Of a stretch of DNA of 19,816 bases, positions 1 through 8,489 are shown piece by piece; positions within the stretch are counted from its first letter, which is position 1, and each line of letters starts with the position of its first letter. The DNA lies in the NCBI GenBank assembly GCA_029558435.1, contig JAKQEZ010000180.1:1-19816 (forward strand), written 5' to 3'. The notes below the pieces were generated by a model. The model searched no databases. It worked only from the letters and a program-made list of their open reading frames with translations, and had not been told where the DNA came from. This DNA comes from Bacteroidota bacterium. GTDB lineage: Bacteria; Bacteroidota; Bacteroidia; Flavobacteriales; Crocinitomicaceae. The position numbers and the translations under genes were made by a program.

Positions 1-7
1 ACTCGGC

Positions 8-16
8 TTTTTTTTT
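8..16 (+). terminator. possible tail of an upstream terminator
   Basis: A run of nine T follows CTCGGC right at the window edge, which is what the end of a rho-independent terminator for a gene to the left would look like. Its stem would lie outside the window, so it cannot be confirmed. The rest of 1-137 is AT-rich leader for the next gene; a weak match to the Bacteroidota -7 box (TAATTTTA, 92-99) is the only promoter-like signal seen there. Confidence 0.25.
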
Positions 17-137
17 GCACTTATTTTTTTGACCTACATCAAATAAATACGTCAATTGAACAAAAAATTTTTCTATTTAATCATTCTCCTATAATTTTAG
101 TGGTGAAAACAATATAACCGCTTAAAATTAATGACTT

Positions 138-1511
138 ATGATGAAAAAGAGTTCTACTATTCTCAAAACACTAATTGTTCTGCTATTACTAAATTTCTTT
201 TGTTCAACTACTTTTAGCCAATGTTCACTAGGCCCATTGAGTGGAACAATACCAGCTCCAACATCTGGTTCATGGACAAATGTAGCAGCAACATATAACC
301 AGCATACGGTTGTTAATGGTTTGGTTGCAGGTGAAACGTATGAAATTAAAAACAATGTTGGTAATCGTATTTGTGTTTATGATGGGAGTAATAACTTAGT
401 ATTGTATTCGAATGTTGGTCATGTTTCGTTTGTAGCACCAACAGGTGTAAGTTCTATTAAAGTTGTTGTTCGTAATAATTCAGTTAACAATGGAGATTTT
501 CAAATAAAATGTTCTTATTGCGGAACGTCTGATCCAACTGGTTCGGGTAATTGTATTGCGACAAATAATTCTAATACAACTTTAACAATTGATAACCCTG
601 GTTGGTTAGGTCAACAATATTTTTCGGCACCTTCTTTTAATACCTATATACGGTTAAAAAATTTAGTTAAGGATGAATCGTATACAATTTTTCAAGGTCA
701 TTGTGGCACAAATGAAAGGAACTATGTTTTAGTAAGAATGGGAAACAGCCCTTCTGGGGCGGTTGTGGCTCAAGGTTATTTACCGCTTAGTTTTGTTTCT
801 CCTGAAACTTCTGATAATTCTGGAAATAATTCGGGTGGTCCAGGCACAGGCCCTTATCAATTTTATTTACATATATTCAAAAGCCATGCATGTGATGGAA
901 CTAACTTTGAACAAATGTGTGGTCAACGTTTTTCCTTTGGTCCAACAATTCCTCTCTCAGTTATTGTCTCCAGTTTTACTGGTGAACCAACCAACAACGG
1001 AAATTTATTAGAATGGTCAACAACAACAGAAATTAACAACGATTTTTTTGAAGTAGAAGCAACCGAAGATGGAGAACACTATAGAACAGTGGGTAAACTA
1101 ATCGGTTCTGGAATAGGAACGTTTAGAGAAACAAAAAGCTATTCATTATTGGATGAAAATGCAACTTTTGGAACTACCATCTATCGCCTTAAACAAGTGG
1201 ATGTGGATGGAAAAGTGTCTTATCCTTCTACCATTGCAGTAAATAGAAAAGGAACAAACGATATAACAATTGCACCCAATCCATTTAAAAATGAATTAAA
1301 AATAAACTTAAATGTGGACGAACAAGGAGCCTACAACTTTAATTTTGTAGATGCCTTGGGAAAAAATTACACAATCCAAAAGGATTTATTCAAAGGATAC
1401 AACCAATTGAATGTTGATTTGTCAACCACACTCCAATCGGGCTTCTACATCCTTAAAATTACCAATCTAGAGGGTGAGATTATTAATACCACCAAGATAA
1501 TAAAAGATTAA
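138..1511 (+). CDS. secreted protein with T9SS type A C-terminal sorting domain
   Basis: 457 aa. A signal peptide is clear (charged MMKK, then a hydrophobic stretch at residues 9-22, likely cleavage near the SQC at 27-29). The body holds two similar modules of about 100-130 residues (about 28-128 and 137-265), each with a Y-x-I core after 'LV(A/K)(G/D)E' and a 'SFV(A/S)P' strand, and each rich in Cys, Gly and Asn. Residues about 277-368 form the Fn3-like domain often placed before T9SS tails ('LLEWSTTTEINNDFFEVE', 'YRLKQVDVDG'). The C-terminus from about 375 is a typical T9SS type A sorting domain: 'IAPNPFKNEL', 'GFYILKI', final basic 'KIIKD'. It is therefore probably exported by Sec and then across the outer membrane by T9SS. 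The ligand or substrate of the modules is not recognisable. Two adjacent ATGs (138, 141) give almost the same protein. It has its own terminator downstream. Confidence 0.85.
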   Translation: MMKKSSTILKTLIVLLLLNFFCSTTFSQCSLGPLSGTIPAPTSGSWTNVAATYNQHTVVNGLVAGETYEIKNNVGNRICVYDGSNNLVLYSNVGHVSFVAPTGVSSIKVVVRNNSVNNGDFQIKCSYCGTSDPTGSGNCIATNNSNTTLTIDNPGWLGQQYFSAPSFNTYIRLKNLVKDESYTIFQGHCGTNERNYVLVRMGNSPSGAVVAQGYLPLSFVSPETSDNSGNNSGGPGTGPYQFYLHIFKSHACDGTNFEQMCGQRFSFGPTIPLSVIVSSFTGEPTNNGNLLEWSTTTEINNDFFEVEATEDGEHYRTVGKLIGSGIGTFRETKSYSLLDENATFGTTIYRLKQVDVDGKVSYPSTIAVNRKGTNDITIAPNPFKNELKINLNVDEQGAYNFNFVDALGKNYTIQKDLFKGYNQLNVDLSTTLQSGFYILKITNLEGEIINTTKIIKD

Positions 1512-1531
1512 CCACTTAAAATAAAAATGAT

Positions 1532-1560
1532 AAAAGGCGTTCAAAAATTGGACGCCTTTT
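1532..1560 (+). terminator. rho-independent terminator of the T9SS cargo gene
   Basis: AAAAGGCGTTC pairs with GGACGCCTTTT (one T-G wobble) around a 7-nt A/T loop, 20 nt after the stop codon. The U-rich end of the right arm follows directly. The right arm and the sequence after it (CGCCTTTTGTGTTTTGG) recur at 1624, as part of the tandem module described separately. Confidence 0.8.
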
Positions 1561-1838
1561 GTGTTTTGGAGAATATGTCAATATGCAGATAGTTCGATAT
1601 CACAAACAGTATTTTGTTTTGAGCGCCTTTTGTGTTTTGGATAAAATGTCAAAATGCAAATAGTTCGATATGTCGATATGCAGATAGTTCGATATCACAG
1701 ACAAATTTTGTTTTGAGCTTCATTTGTGTTTTGGAGAATATGTCAATATGCAGATAGTTCGATATGTCGATATTCAAATAGTTCGATATGTCAATATTCA
1801 AATAGTTCGATATTACTAACAGTATTTTGTATTTTTGC
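1553..1838. repeat. nested tandem repeat: three modules carrying 1, 2 and 3 copies of a 24-bp unit
   Basis: Three module copies start near 1553, 1624 and 1719. Each begins with (CGCC)TTTTGTGTTTTGG and ends with a T-rich stretch containing TTTTG. Inside lie 24-bp units built around ATAGTTCGATAT: one copy in module 1 (1575-1598), two in module 2 (1646-1669, 1670-1693), three in module 3 (1740-1763, 1764-1787, 1788-1811). Module spacings of about 71, 95 and 119 bp therefore differ by 24 each time. The units differ from each other at a few positions only. The third module ends in the promoter of the following nuclease gene. No gene is supported in 1561-1842. Reading frames cross the array on both strands only because 24 is a multiple of 3. 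Confidence 0.9.
1806..1837 (+). promoter_or_regulatory. predicted promoter of the secreted nuclease gene
   Basis: TATTTTTG at 1830-1837 is a perfect match to the Bacteroidota -7 box TAnnTTTG. The -33 position, about 21 nt upstream, falls on the TTCG (1806-1809) of the last 24-bp repeat unit. The box ends 5 nt before the ATG at 1843, so transcription should start at or next to the start codon. Corresponding positions in the two upstream modules keep TTTTG but not the full box. Confidence 0.55.
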
Positions 1839-1842
1839 AATT

Positions 1843-2991
1843 ATGAAATACACCGTTATACTCATTTTAAATTTTTTAGCACTTGGATTTATTTCCAATC
1901 TGTACGCGCAAGTTCCAGCTTTTGGAGTTGATTCTCTTCTTGATGTCGGTTGTTGGAACATTGAATGGTTTGGTGATCCCGATAAAGGACCTTCCAACGA
2001 ACAAGTTCAGTACAATAACGTAAAACAAGTGTTGAACAATACAGATATTGATATTTGGGGACTAACAGAAATGTCTAATCCAACTTCATACCAGCAATTG
2101 CTCAACGATTTACCACAATACGGTGGATGCCTTGCAACGTATGATCAAACTCAAAAAACTTCGGTGTTCTATAAAAAAGATATGTTCGAAGTTATTCAAA
2201 GTCATCATATTCTATCATCTTCTCAGTATAATTACGATTTTGCTGGTCGACCGCCATTTGAGGTGGTACTAAAAACAAAATCGTTTGATAATCCCGATAC
2301 GATTTACGTGATTGTGGTTCATCTAAAAGCATTTGCTGATCAAGAATCGTATAACCGAAGAAAAGATGCAATCAATAGCCTTAAATCTGTTTTTCTAGAT
2401 GTGCAACGAAAAGATAAAAAAACAATTGTTTTAGGAGATTGGAACGATGATGTGGATGTTTCAACCTACAACGGAATTCAAACGCCTTTTCAACAATTAT
2501 TAGATGACCCTCAAAACTATTTCTTTCCAACAAAAGCCTTGAGCGATGCAGGAAAAACAACCTACGCTTCCTATTCGGGGTCATTTATCGACCATATTCT
2601 TATTACAAATCCTCTTAAAATAGATTATAAACCCGCATCGGCAAAAGTGCTCGATATGATGCCAACTTACATCAGTAGTTATACCAGCAAGACATCAGAT
2701 CATTACCCAGTAATTGCATCGTTTCATTTGGATAATATCAATACGTTGGATGTTGATTCCATAGTAGAAGAAACGCTATCATTTGCTGTTTTAATGGATA
2801 ACCAATCCTTGTTGGTGCAAGGAAATTGGATGGGAAATGTTGAAATAATTGGAGTTGATGGCACCAAATTGAATACTGTTGAAAAACAAACCGAACATTT
2901 ACAAATTCCAATTAACGAATTACCACAAGGAATGTACATTGCCACTATGCGTCTTCAATCAGGAATCAAAACATTTAAGTTTATCCGATAA
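1843..2991 (+). CDS. secreted endonuclease/exonuclease/phosphatase-family protein with T9SS sorting domain
   Basis: 382 aa from the ATG at 1843. The open frame extends upstream to 1726 through the tandem repeat, but that stretch would encode repeats (ICQYADSS-like) and lies upstream of the predicted promoter, so I reject it. A signal peptide spans residues 1-22 (ends NLYAQ). The EEP fold is well marked: N39 in 'CWNIEWFG', E76 in 'LTEM', H160 in 'VVHLKAF', D199 and N201 in 'LGDWNDD', D250-H251 in 'IDHILI', and S285-D286-H287 in 'SDHYPV'. All expected metal and catalytic residues of a Mg-dependent DNase I-like phosphodiesterase are present. Residues about 313-382 are a T9SS-type tail ('LPQGMYIATM', ending 'TFKFIR'). 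It is predicted to act outside the cell or on its surface, plausibly on DNA, RNA or a phosphoester; the substrate cannot be told from sequence. It converges with porX. Confidence 0.88.
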   Translation: MKYTVILILNFLALGFISNLYAQVPAFGVDSLLDVGCWNIEWFGDPDKGPSNEQVQYNNVKQVLNNTDIDIWGLTEMSNPTSYQQLLNDLPQYGGCLATYDQTQKTSVFYKKDMFEVIQSHHILSSSQYNYDFAGRPPFEVVLKTKSFDNPDTIYVIVVHLKAFADQESYNRRKDAINSLKSVFLDVQRKDKKTIVLGDWNDDVDVSTYNGIQTPFQQLLDDPQNYFFPTKALSDAGKTTYASYSGSFIDHILITNPLKIDYKPASAKVLDMMPTYISSYTSKTSDHYPVIASFHLDNINTLDVDSIVEETLSFAVLMDNQSLLVQGNWMGNVEIIGVDGTKLNTVEKQTEHLQIPINELPQGMYIATMRLQSGIKTFKFIR

Positions 2992-3009
2992 AAGAATTTT
3001 AAATAAAAC

Positions 3010-3042
3010 AAAAGGCTTATTGAACCGTTCAATAAGCCTTTT
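3010..3042. terminator. two-way terminator between nuclease gene and porX
   Basis: AAAAGGCTTATTGAA (3010-3024) pairs perfectly with TTCAATAAGCCTTTT (3028-3042) around a CCG loop. T runs follow on the plus strand, and an A-rich flank gives U-rich sequence on the minus strand. It lies between the stop codons of the convergent genes, 18 nt from the nuclease stop and 6 nt from the porX stop, so it probably serves both. Confidence 0.88.
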
Positions 3043-3048
3043 TTTATG

Positions 3049-4593
3049 CTATTTTGCTTTTAAAACAATGTATGGAATCAATAGTTCTTCCAGCGAAATA
3101 CCCCCATGTTGAAACGTATTGGCATAGAAGTTAACGAATTTATTGTAGTTGTTTTGATAAATGAAAAAATCAGCTTCTTTTGTAAAAATAAACTCTGAGG
3201 AAAGCGAGCCTTTTGGTAAAAAAGCTTCTTCTGGCTTTGAAATTCTAAAAACTTCTTTTTCGTTATACGATAAATTTCGTCCCGTTTTGTAACGCAAGTT
3301 GGTATTGGTGGCGCGTTCACCTATCACTTTTACCGGGTTGGTAACTTTCATAGTCCCATGGTCGGTGGTGATGACCAATCGTGCTTTTTGATCGGCAATT
3401 TTTTTCACCATATCTTGCAAAGGAGAATGCTCAAACCACGACAATGTTAATGAACGATATGCAGCTTCATTATCTGCCAATTCTTTGATAACTTCCATCT
3501 CTGTTCTGGCGTGCGACAACATGTCCACAAAATTGTAAACAATTACATTAAGCTGATTGTCCTTCAATTGGTTAAAATTATCTACCAACTTCTTACCGGC
3601 TGCCAAATTGGTAATTTTATTGTAACTCCATTTATAACTCTTGCCCAATCGTTTTAAATTGGCTTCTAAAAAAGCATCCTCGTGCATGTTTTTTCCACCC
3701 TCATCTTCTTCAGATACCCATAAATTGGGAAACTTACGTTCAATTTCCAACGGCATCAAACCGGCAAAAAATGCATTGCGAGCATAGTGCGTAGCTGTTG
3801 GCAAGATGGAATACACAATATCATCACTTTCTACCGTAAAATAAGAGGAAATAACAGGTTGCAAAATCTTCCATTGGTCATATCGCAAATTGTCGATTAC
3901 CAAAACATAGGTTTTTTCTTTGTCAACTATGGGGGCAATTCTTTTATTAAATAAAGTATGAATCATTTGTGGGGCATCCGCATCACCGTGCAACCAATCA
4001 ATGTAATTGCGTTCAATAAATTTGGCAAATAATGTATTGGCTTCTCTTTTCTGCATAGCCAAAATTTCCATCATACTGGCATCTTTTGTTTGCTGCAATT
4101 CCAACTCCCAGTAAACAATTTTTTTATACAATTCAGCCCATTCGTTGGCATCTAAACGTCCACCAAGTTGCATTCCCAATTGACGAAACTCTTGTTGGTA
4201 ATTCGACGATGTTTTTTGAGAAACCAATTTTGTTTGCTCCAAAATCTTTTTCAAACTCAACAAAATTTGATTGGGATTAACGGGCTTGATGAGGTAATCG
4301 GCAATTTTACTACCAATCGCTTCTTCCATGATGTATTCTTCCTCACTTTTGGTTATCATCACCACCGGAACGTGTGATTTTTGCTCTTTAATTTGACTTA
4401 AAGCTTCCAACCCCGTGATGCCCGGCATGTTTTCATCTAAAAAAATAACGTCAAAATCTTCCTCGGCACTTTTTTCAACCGCATCCAATCCACTGTTTAC
4501 CGCTGTTACAGCATAGCCTTTTGATTCTAAAAATAAAATGTGTGGTTTCAATAACTCAATTTCGTCGTCTGCCCAAAGAATTTTTGTTTGCAT
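3049..4593 (-). CDS. porX: PorX: response regulator with PglZ domain, T9SS regulator
   Basis: 514 aa, the usual length for PorX. Residues 1-120 are a CheY-like receiver: acidic pair D9-D10, phospho-acceptor D53 in 'VIFLDENMPG', T81 in 'VMITKS', K103 in 'YLIKPVNP'. A helical linker follows (about 120-210). The C-terminal PglZ domain, of the alkaline-phosphatase superfamily, keeps the expected metal-site residues: D234 in 'VLVIDNLRYDQW', the T266-T268 region in 'LPTATHYARN', D357 and H361 in 'VDMLSHAR', D411-H412 in 'TTDHGTM', H496 in 'FQHGG'. In Porphyromonas gingivalis and flavobacteria, PorX works with the sensor PorY to control T9SS genes, and it has metal-dependent phosphodiesterase activity. 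No porY is visible here. Two predicted T9SS substrates lie just downstream on the other strand. The gene stands alone between terminators, with only 22 nt between the upstream hairpin and its ATG. Confidence 0.93.
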   Translation of the reverse strand: MQTKILWADDEIELLKPHILFLESKGYAVTAVNSGLDAVEKSAEEDFDVIFLDENMPGITGLEALSQIKEQKSHVPVVMITKSEEEYIMEEAIGSKIADYLIKPVNPNQILLSLKKILEQTKLVSQKTSSNYQQEFRQLGMQLGGRLDANEWAELYKKIVYWELELQQTKDASMMEILAMQKREANTLFAKFIERNYIDWLHGDADAPQMIHTLFNKRIAPIVDKEKTYVLVIDNLRYDQWKILQPVISSYFTVESDDIVYSILPTATHYARNAFFAGLMPLEIERKFPNLWVSEEDEGGKNMHEDAFLEANLKRLGKSYKWSYNKITNLAAGKKLVDNFNQLKDNQLNVIVYNFVDMLSHARTEMEVIKELADNEAAYRSLTLSWFEHSPLQDMVKKIADQKARLVITTDHGTMKVTNPVKVIGERATNTNLRYKTGRNLSYNEKEVFRISKPEEAFLPKGSLSSEFIFTKEADFFIYQNNYNKFVNFYANTFQHGGISLEELLIPYIVLKAK

Positions 4594-4615
4594 AATCTTG
4601 TTTTTTTAGAAAACG

Positions 4616-4644
4616 AAGGCGTAACAGTAAAATTGCTACGCCTC
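4616..4644 (-). terminator. terminator-like hairpin between outer-membrane gene and porX
   Basis: On the minus strand GAGGCGTAGCA pairs with TGTTACGCCTT (11 bp with two G-T wobbles) around a 7-nt loop. A moderately U-rich tail (CGTTTTC) follows. It is 24 nt after the stop of the barrel gene and 22 nt before porX. It may terminate or only attenuate, since there is little room for a separate porX promoter after it. Confidence 0.6.
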
Positions 4645-4668
4645 CAGTTTAAAATATGTTAATCTATC

Positions 4669-5358
4669 TTAATAAATTTCTTTTCTGTAGCCAATGTTAA
4701 AACCAAAAAACACCGGTTTATAAACCGAACTTGGAATGTTTTGATTACTTGGTAATCCAAATAATGTTAACTGCGGATTGAAATCAAAATAAATGGTTCC
4801 TTTACCTGGAAAAGTGTATTTAATCCCACCAGTAAATCCCACTGCTAATCGCATGATTGTTCCTTTTTGGCGAGCATCACTAAAATCTCCAGCATTCAAT
4901 AAATATTTCGATTGGTCGTATTCACCAAATTGATATCCATGTTTAACAGAATTAACAATCAAAGCCAAATTGGTTCCTCCATAAACAGAAAATCCTTCAT
5001 CAAACCCGTTGATTAAATAATAACGTGTTCCACCATCAATCATAAAATAGTTAATGGAAGAAACATTGTTCATTGGAACTGTAACCCATTGCGGATCGGT
5101 GCTTGCATCAATTGCTGTTGCAGTCAAATCACTAATGTATTCTTTTTTGTTTTGATTGAACAAATAGGTCAATCGTCCATAAAACGTTACTTGATTGTTG
5201 CGTGGAAATTCCATGTTGAAATGAAGTCCGTAAAAAGGCTTATTGTTTCCAAATTCCATCATAGTTGTAGCTCCGCCACCAACACTAAATTGAGCAGTAG
5301 CTTGACCTAAAATCAGCATAAAACTGAATAAAAAGGTATATTTTATAAATCTAACCAT
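4669..5358 (-). CDS. putative small outer-membrane beta-barrel protein
   Basis: 229 aa. The signal peptide is clear: MVRFIKY, a hydrophobic core at residues 8-18, and cleavage after ATAQ near residue 23. The mature part has alternating hydrophobic/polar strands with frequent aromatic residues ('FYGRLTYLF', 'TRYYLI', 'FSVYGGTNLALIV', 'RLAVGFTGGIKYTF', 'TIYFDFNPQLTLFG', 'VFFGFNIGYRKEIY'), the pattern of an 8- to 10-stranded OmpA/OmpW-like barrel ending in an aromatic residue. No specific family is recognised. Its ATG lies inside the last codons of tag (16-bp overlap in another frame), so translation is probably coupled to tag even though the functions seem unrelated. A hairpin terminator follows. 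In some Bacteroidota such proteins are simply annotated as PorT-like or hypothetical barrels; I see no evidence for a T9SS core role. Confidence 0.7.
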   Translation of the reverse strand: MVRFIKYTFLFSFMLILGQATAQFSVGGGATTMMEFGNNKPFYGLHFNMEFPRNNQVTFYGRLTYLFNQNKKEYISDLTATAIDASTDPQWVTVPMNNVSSINYFMIDGGTRYYLINGFDEGFSVYGGTNLALIVNSVKHGYQFGEYDQSKYLLNAGDFSDARQKGTIMRLAVGFTGGIKYTFPGKGTIYFDFNPQLTLFGLPSNQNIPSSVYKPVFFGFNIGYRKEIY

Positions 5359-5885
5359 CTTGGTTTGCTTTTAATTATCTTATCAAAAATAATACATTTT
5401 TCATTATGAGCACCTTTTAAATAACCCGAACTCATTAAAAATTCGTTAACAATTTCGCCGCCAACAAACTTAAAATGCTTTTTAAACTCTTTCAACCATT
5501 CTTCTTTGGTTGTGAATTCTTGCATATCAAGCCAGTTTTTAAAAGATCCATATTGTTTCTGTAACGCAAGAATTGCTCCTGCATTGTATATGACGGCATC
5601 TATTTTCAATCGGTTGCGTATAATGCCCGCATCATTCAATAAACGTTCACGTTCTTTATCCTGATAATTAGCTATTTTTTGAATATCAAACTCTTCAAAA
5701 GCCTTTCGGAACGCTTGTTCTTTTTTCAACATGGTGTCCCACGACAAACCCGCTTGATTGATCTCTAAAATCAACCGACCAAACAATTCATTATCACTCT
5801 CAATTGGAAAACCATACTTCGTATCGTGGTAAATACGATGCAAATTATCCAAGGGTAAATTTTCACAATAACTGCAATACGACAT
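5343..5885 (-). CDS. tag: DNA-3-methyladenine glycosylase I
   Basis: 180 aa, close to the 187 aa of E. coli Tag. It removes 3-methyladenine from alkylated DNA and so starts base excision repair in the cytoplasm. Family marks seen: 'YHDTKYGFP' near the N-terminus, the catalytic-region 'LEINQAGLSWDTMLKK' with Glu41 (matching E. coli Glu38), 'NDAGIIRNRLKI', and 'FKFVGGEIVNEFLMSSGYLKGAH'. The structural zinc site of Tag (Cys4, His17, His175, Cys179 in E. coli) is matched by Cys4, His20, His160 and Cys164. A terminator separates it from clpC upstream. Its 3' end overlaps the following barrel gene by 16 bp. Confidence 0.95.
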   Translation of the reverse strand: MSYCSYCENLPLDNLHRIYHDTKYGFPIESDNELFGRLILEINQAGLSWDTMLKKEQAFRKAFEEFDIQKIANYQDKERERLLNDAGIIRNRLKIDAVIYNAGAILALQKQYGSFKNWLDMQEFTTKEEWLKEFKKHFKFVGGEIVNEFLMSSGYLKGAHNEKCIIFDKIIKSKPRWLDL

Positions 5886-5900
5886 CGTTCAATGGATATA

Positions 5901-5932
5901 AAAATAGGCCACAATTTCTTGCAGCCTATTTT
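5901..5932 (-). terminator. rho-independent terminator of clpC
   Basis: On the minus strand AAAATAGGCTGCAA pairs with TTGTGGCCTATTTT (14 bp, two G-T wobbles) around a GAAA tetraloop, with U-rich sequence following. It lies 19 nt after the clpC stop and 15 nt before the tag ATG. The plus strand also has a T run after it, but no rightward gene ends here. Confidence 0.82.
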
Positions 5933-5951
5933 GGTTTTTTATTTTATTTAA

Positions 5952-8489
5952 CTAAGCTTTTTGCTTTGTTTTCCCTTTGTCTTTAATGGTAATTAAACCA
6001 TCTTTTGTTTCGTTTAAATCCATTTTCAATGTATCACCTTCTTTTAATTCAGAATTGATGATTTCTTCTGCCAACGGATCTTCAACAAATTTTTGGATGG
6101 CACGTTTCAACGGACGAGCACCAAATTTTTCATCGTATCCTTTTTCTACAATGAAATCTTTTGCGGCTTCGGTCAACTCAATGTGGTAACCTAAATTATC
6201 CAAACGTTGATACAATTTCTTCAATTCCAAATCAATGATTTTGAAAATATCTTCACGTTTTAATGAGTTGAACATGATAATATCGTCAATACGATTCAAA
6301 AACTCAGGAGAAAACGCCTTGCGCAATGCATTTTGGATTACCGTTTGTGCATTTTCATCTCTGGATTCAGCTTGAGCCTTGGTTCCAAAACCAACACCCG
6401 TACCAAAATCAGCCAATTGACGTGCTCCAATATTTGAAGTCATAATCAAAATGGTGTTTTTGAAATCAATTTTACGACCCAATCCATCTGTCATGTGTCC
6501 ATCATCCAATGCTTGCAACAACAAGTTGAATACATCTGGATGTGCTTTTTCAATTTCATCTAACAACACAATGGAATATGGTTTTCTGCGCACTTTTTCG
6601 GTCAATTGCCCGCCTTCTTCATAACCAACATATCCCGGAGGCGCTCCAACCAAACGTGAAATTGAGAATTTCTCCATGTATTCACTCATGTCAATGCGAA
6701 TCAAGGCCTCTGTTGAATCAAATAAATATTTTGCAAGCACTTTAGCCAGCTGTGTTTTTCCTACACCCGTTGGACCTAAGAAGAAGAATGAACCAATTGG
6801 TTTGTTAGGATCTTTCAATCCTGCTCTGTTGCGTTGAATTGCTTTCACAACCTTAGCAACTGCATCGTCTTGGCCAATCACGCTTCCTTTTAGTTCCAAA
6901 GCCATGTTAGCCAATTTCTTGGTTTCTGATTCTGAAATACGTGTAACAGGAACACCTGACATCATTGAAACAACTTCTGCAACATGGTCTTCTGTAATCG
7001 TTACACGGTTGTTTTTCGATTCAGCTTCCCATTTTTGTTTAGCAGTTTCCAATTGGTCTTGCAACTTACGTTCTGTATCGCGCAACTCAGCAGCTTTTTC
7101 GTATTGTTGCGATTTAATTACTGCATTTTTCTCGTCTTTTAAATTCTCAATTTGTTGTTCAATGTCCAAAATCTCTTGCGGCACATTGATATTGGTAATA
7201 TGAACACGAGACCCAACTTCGTCCAATGCATCAATTGCTTTGTCGGGTAAGAAACGATCGGTAATGTAACGTTCTGTCAACTTGGCACATGCAACAATTG
7301 CTTCTGGCGTATATGAAACCAAATGGTGCTCTTCATAACGCTCCTTGATGTTGTTCAATATCTGAATAGTTTCATCAACCGATGTAGGTTCAATGATTAC
7401 TTTTTGAAAACGACGCTCCAAAGCTCCATCTTTCTCAATATACTGACGGTATTCATCTAATGTTGTTGCACCAATTACTTGCATTTCTCCACGAGCCAAT
7501 GCTGGTTTGAACATGTTAGAAGCATCCAAAGATCCCGAAGCACCTCCAGCACCAATGATGGTGTGAATCTCGTCAATAAACAAAATCACATCCGGATTGC
7601 GCTCTATTTCTTGCATCACCGCCTTCATGCGTTCCTCAAACTGACCACGGTATTTGGTTCCAGCCACCAACGATGTTAAATCCAACGAAATCACACGTTT
7701 GTTAAACAATACACGCGATACTTTTCGTTGCACAATGCGCAAAGCCAATCCTTCAGCAATTGCACTTTTACCAACACCAGGCTCACCGATCAAAATAGGA
7801 TTGTTTTTCTTTCTGCGCGAAAGAATTTGACTCACACGCTCAATTTCATTCTCACGTCCAACAATCGGGTCCAAACGTCCAGATTCAGCCATACGTGTTA
7901 AATCACGACCAAAATTATCCAAAACAGGAGTTTTTGATTTAGGATCCGTTGGTTTGCGTTGAGCGCCAAAATCTTGGTCTTCTTCTTCGCCACCTGCACC
8001 AGGAAATTCAGCACGAGGCATAGATGAAGTAGAAAACGGGGTGTCTGGATTTTGTGATGACATATTTAACTCATCTTTTACATTTTCGTATAAAATCCCA
8101 TATTTGTTTAAAACACGGCAACTTACGCTTTCTTCATCTTTTAAAATAGAAAGCAATAAATGCTCCGTTCCTATCATTGAACTTTTAAAAACTTTTGATT
8201 CTAAATACGTTCTCTTTAATACCTTTTCTGCTTGTTTGGTTAAAGGAATTTGTCCGGAATTGGTATATGCCTTTGAACTTGATTTTAATAGTGTAACTTC
8301 AACTTCATTGCGAATCTGACGTAGATCCACATGAAATTCAGTCATTATTTTTATTGCTGTCCCATCTCCTTCACGAATTAAGCCGAGCAACAAATGTTCA
8401 ACGCCAATAAAATCGTTTCCAAGACGCAAAGCCTCCTCGCGACTATATCCGATAACATCTTTAACTCTAGGTGAAAATTTTGCCTCCAT
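5952..8489 (-). CDS. clpC: ATP-dependent Clp protease ATPase subunit ClpC
   Basis: 845 aa. This is the AAA+ unfoldase that feeds substrates to the ClpP peptidase for general and regulated proteolysis in the cytoplasm. Domain order is canonical: two Clp N-terminal repeats (about 3-70 and 80-145), an acidic linker (about 146-185), AAA+ domain 1 with Walker A GEPGVGKS (235-242) and Walker B VILFIDE (301-307), a middle domain with a UVR motif (about 447-481), and AAA+ domain 2 with Walker A GPTGVGKT (572-579) and Walker B IVLLDE (640-645). A VGF tripeptide at 699-701 fits the ClpP-docking loop, as in Bacillus ClpC, which marks it as a proteolytic partner rather than a ClpB disaggregase. A C-terminal D2-small domain (about 735-820) completes it. 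It is divergent from gyrA across 228 bp. No clp control element (CIRCE or CtsR box) was recognised upstream. Confidence 0.96.
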   Translation of the reverse strand: MEAKFSPRVKDVIGYSREEALRLGNDFIGVEHLLLGLIREGDGTAIKIMTEFHVDLRQIRNEVEVTLLKSSSKAYTNSGQIPLTKQAEKVLKRTYLESKVFKSSMIGTEHLLLSILKDEESVSCRVLNKYGILYENVKDELNMSSQNPDTPFSTSSMPRAEFPGAGGEEEDQDFGAQRKPTDPKSKTPVLDNFGRDLTRMAESGRLDPIVGRENEIERVSQILSRRKKNNPILIGEPGVGKSAIAEGLALRIVQRKVSRVLFNKRVISLDLTSLVAGTKYRGQFEERMKAVMQEIERNPDVILFIDEIHTIIGAGGASGSLDASNMFKPALARGEMQVIGATTLDEYRQYIEKDGALERRFQKVIIEPTSVDETIQILNNIKERYEEHHLVSYTPEAIVACAKLTERYITDRFLPDKAIDALDEVGSRVHITNINVPQEILDIEQQIENLKDEKNAVIKSQQYEKAAELRDTERKLQDQLETAKQKWEAESKNNRVTITEDHVAEVVSMMSGVPVTRISESETKKLANMALELKGSVIGQDDAVAKVVKAIQRNRAGLKDPNKPIGSFFFLGPTGVGKTQLAKVLAKYLFDSTEALIRIDMSEYMEKFSISRLVGAPPGYVGYEEGGQLTEKVRRKPYSIVLLDEIEKAHPDVFNLLLQALDDGHMTDGLGRKIDFKNTILIMTSNIGARQLADFGTGVGFGTKAQAESRDENAQTVIQNALRKAFSPEFLNRIDDIIMFNSLKREDIFKIIDLELKKLYQRLDNLGYHIELTEAAKDFIVEKGYDEKFGARPLKRAIQKFVEDPLAEEIINSELKEGDTLKMDLNETKDGLITIKDKGKTKQKA

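Noticed and set aside
1553..1838. CRISPR array
   Set aside because: The 24-bp units are directly adjacent with no unique spacers, and no cas genes are present.
1649..1840. Leftward 63-codon open frame made of NYLNIDIS-like repeats
   Set aside because: It is the reverse reading of the 24-bp array, kept open by its length being a multiple of 3; no other coding evidence.
1726..1842. Extension of the nuclease reading frame upstream through the tandem repeat (39 extra codons)
   Set aside because: It lies upstream of the predicted promoter, encodes only repeat units, and would bury a perfect signal peptide; the open frame follows from the 24-bp period.
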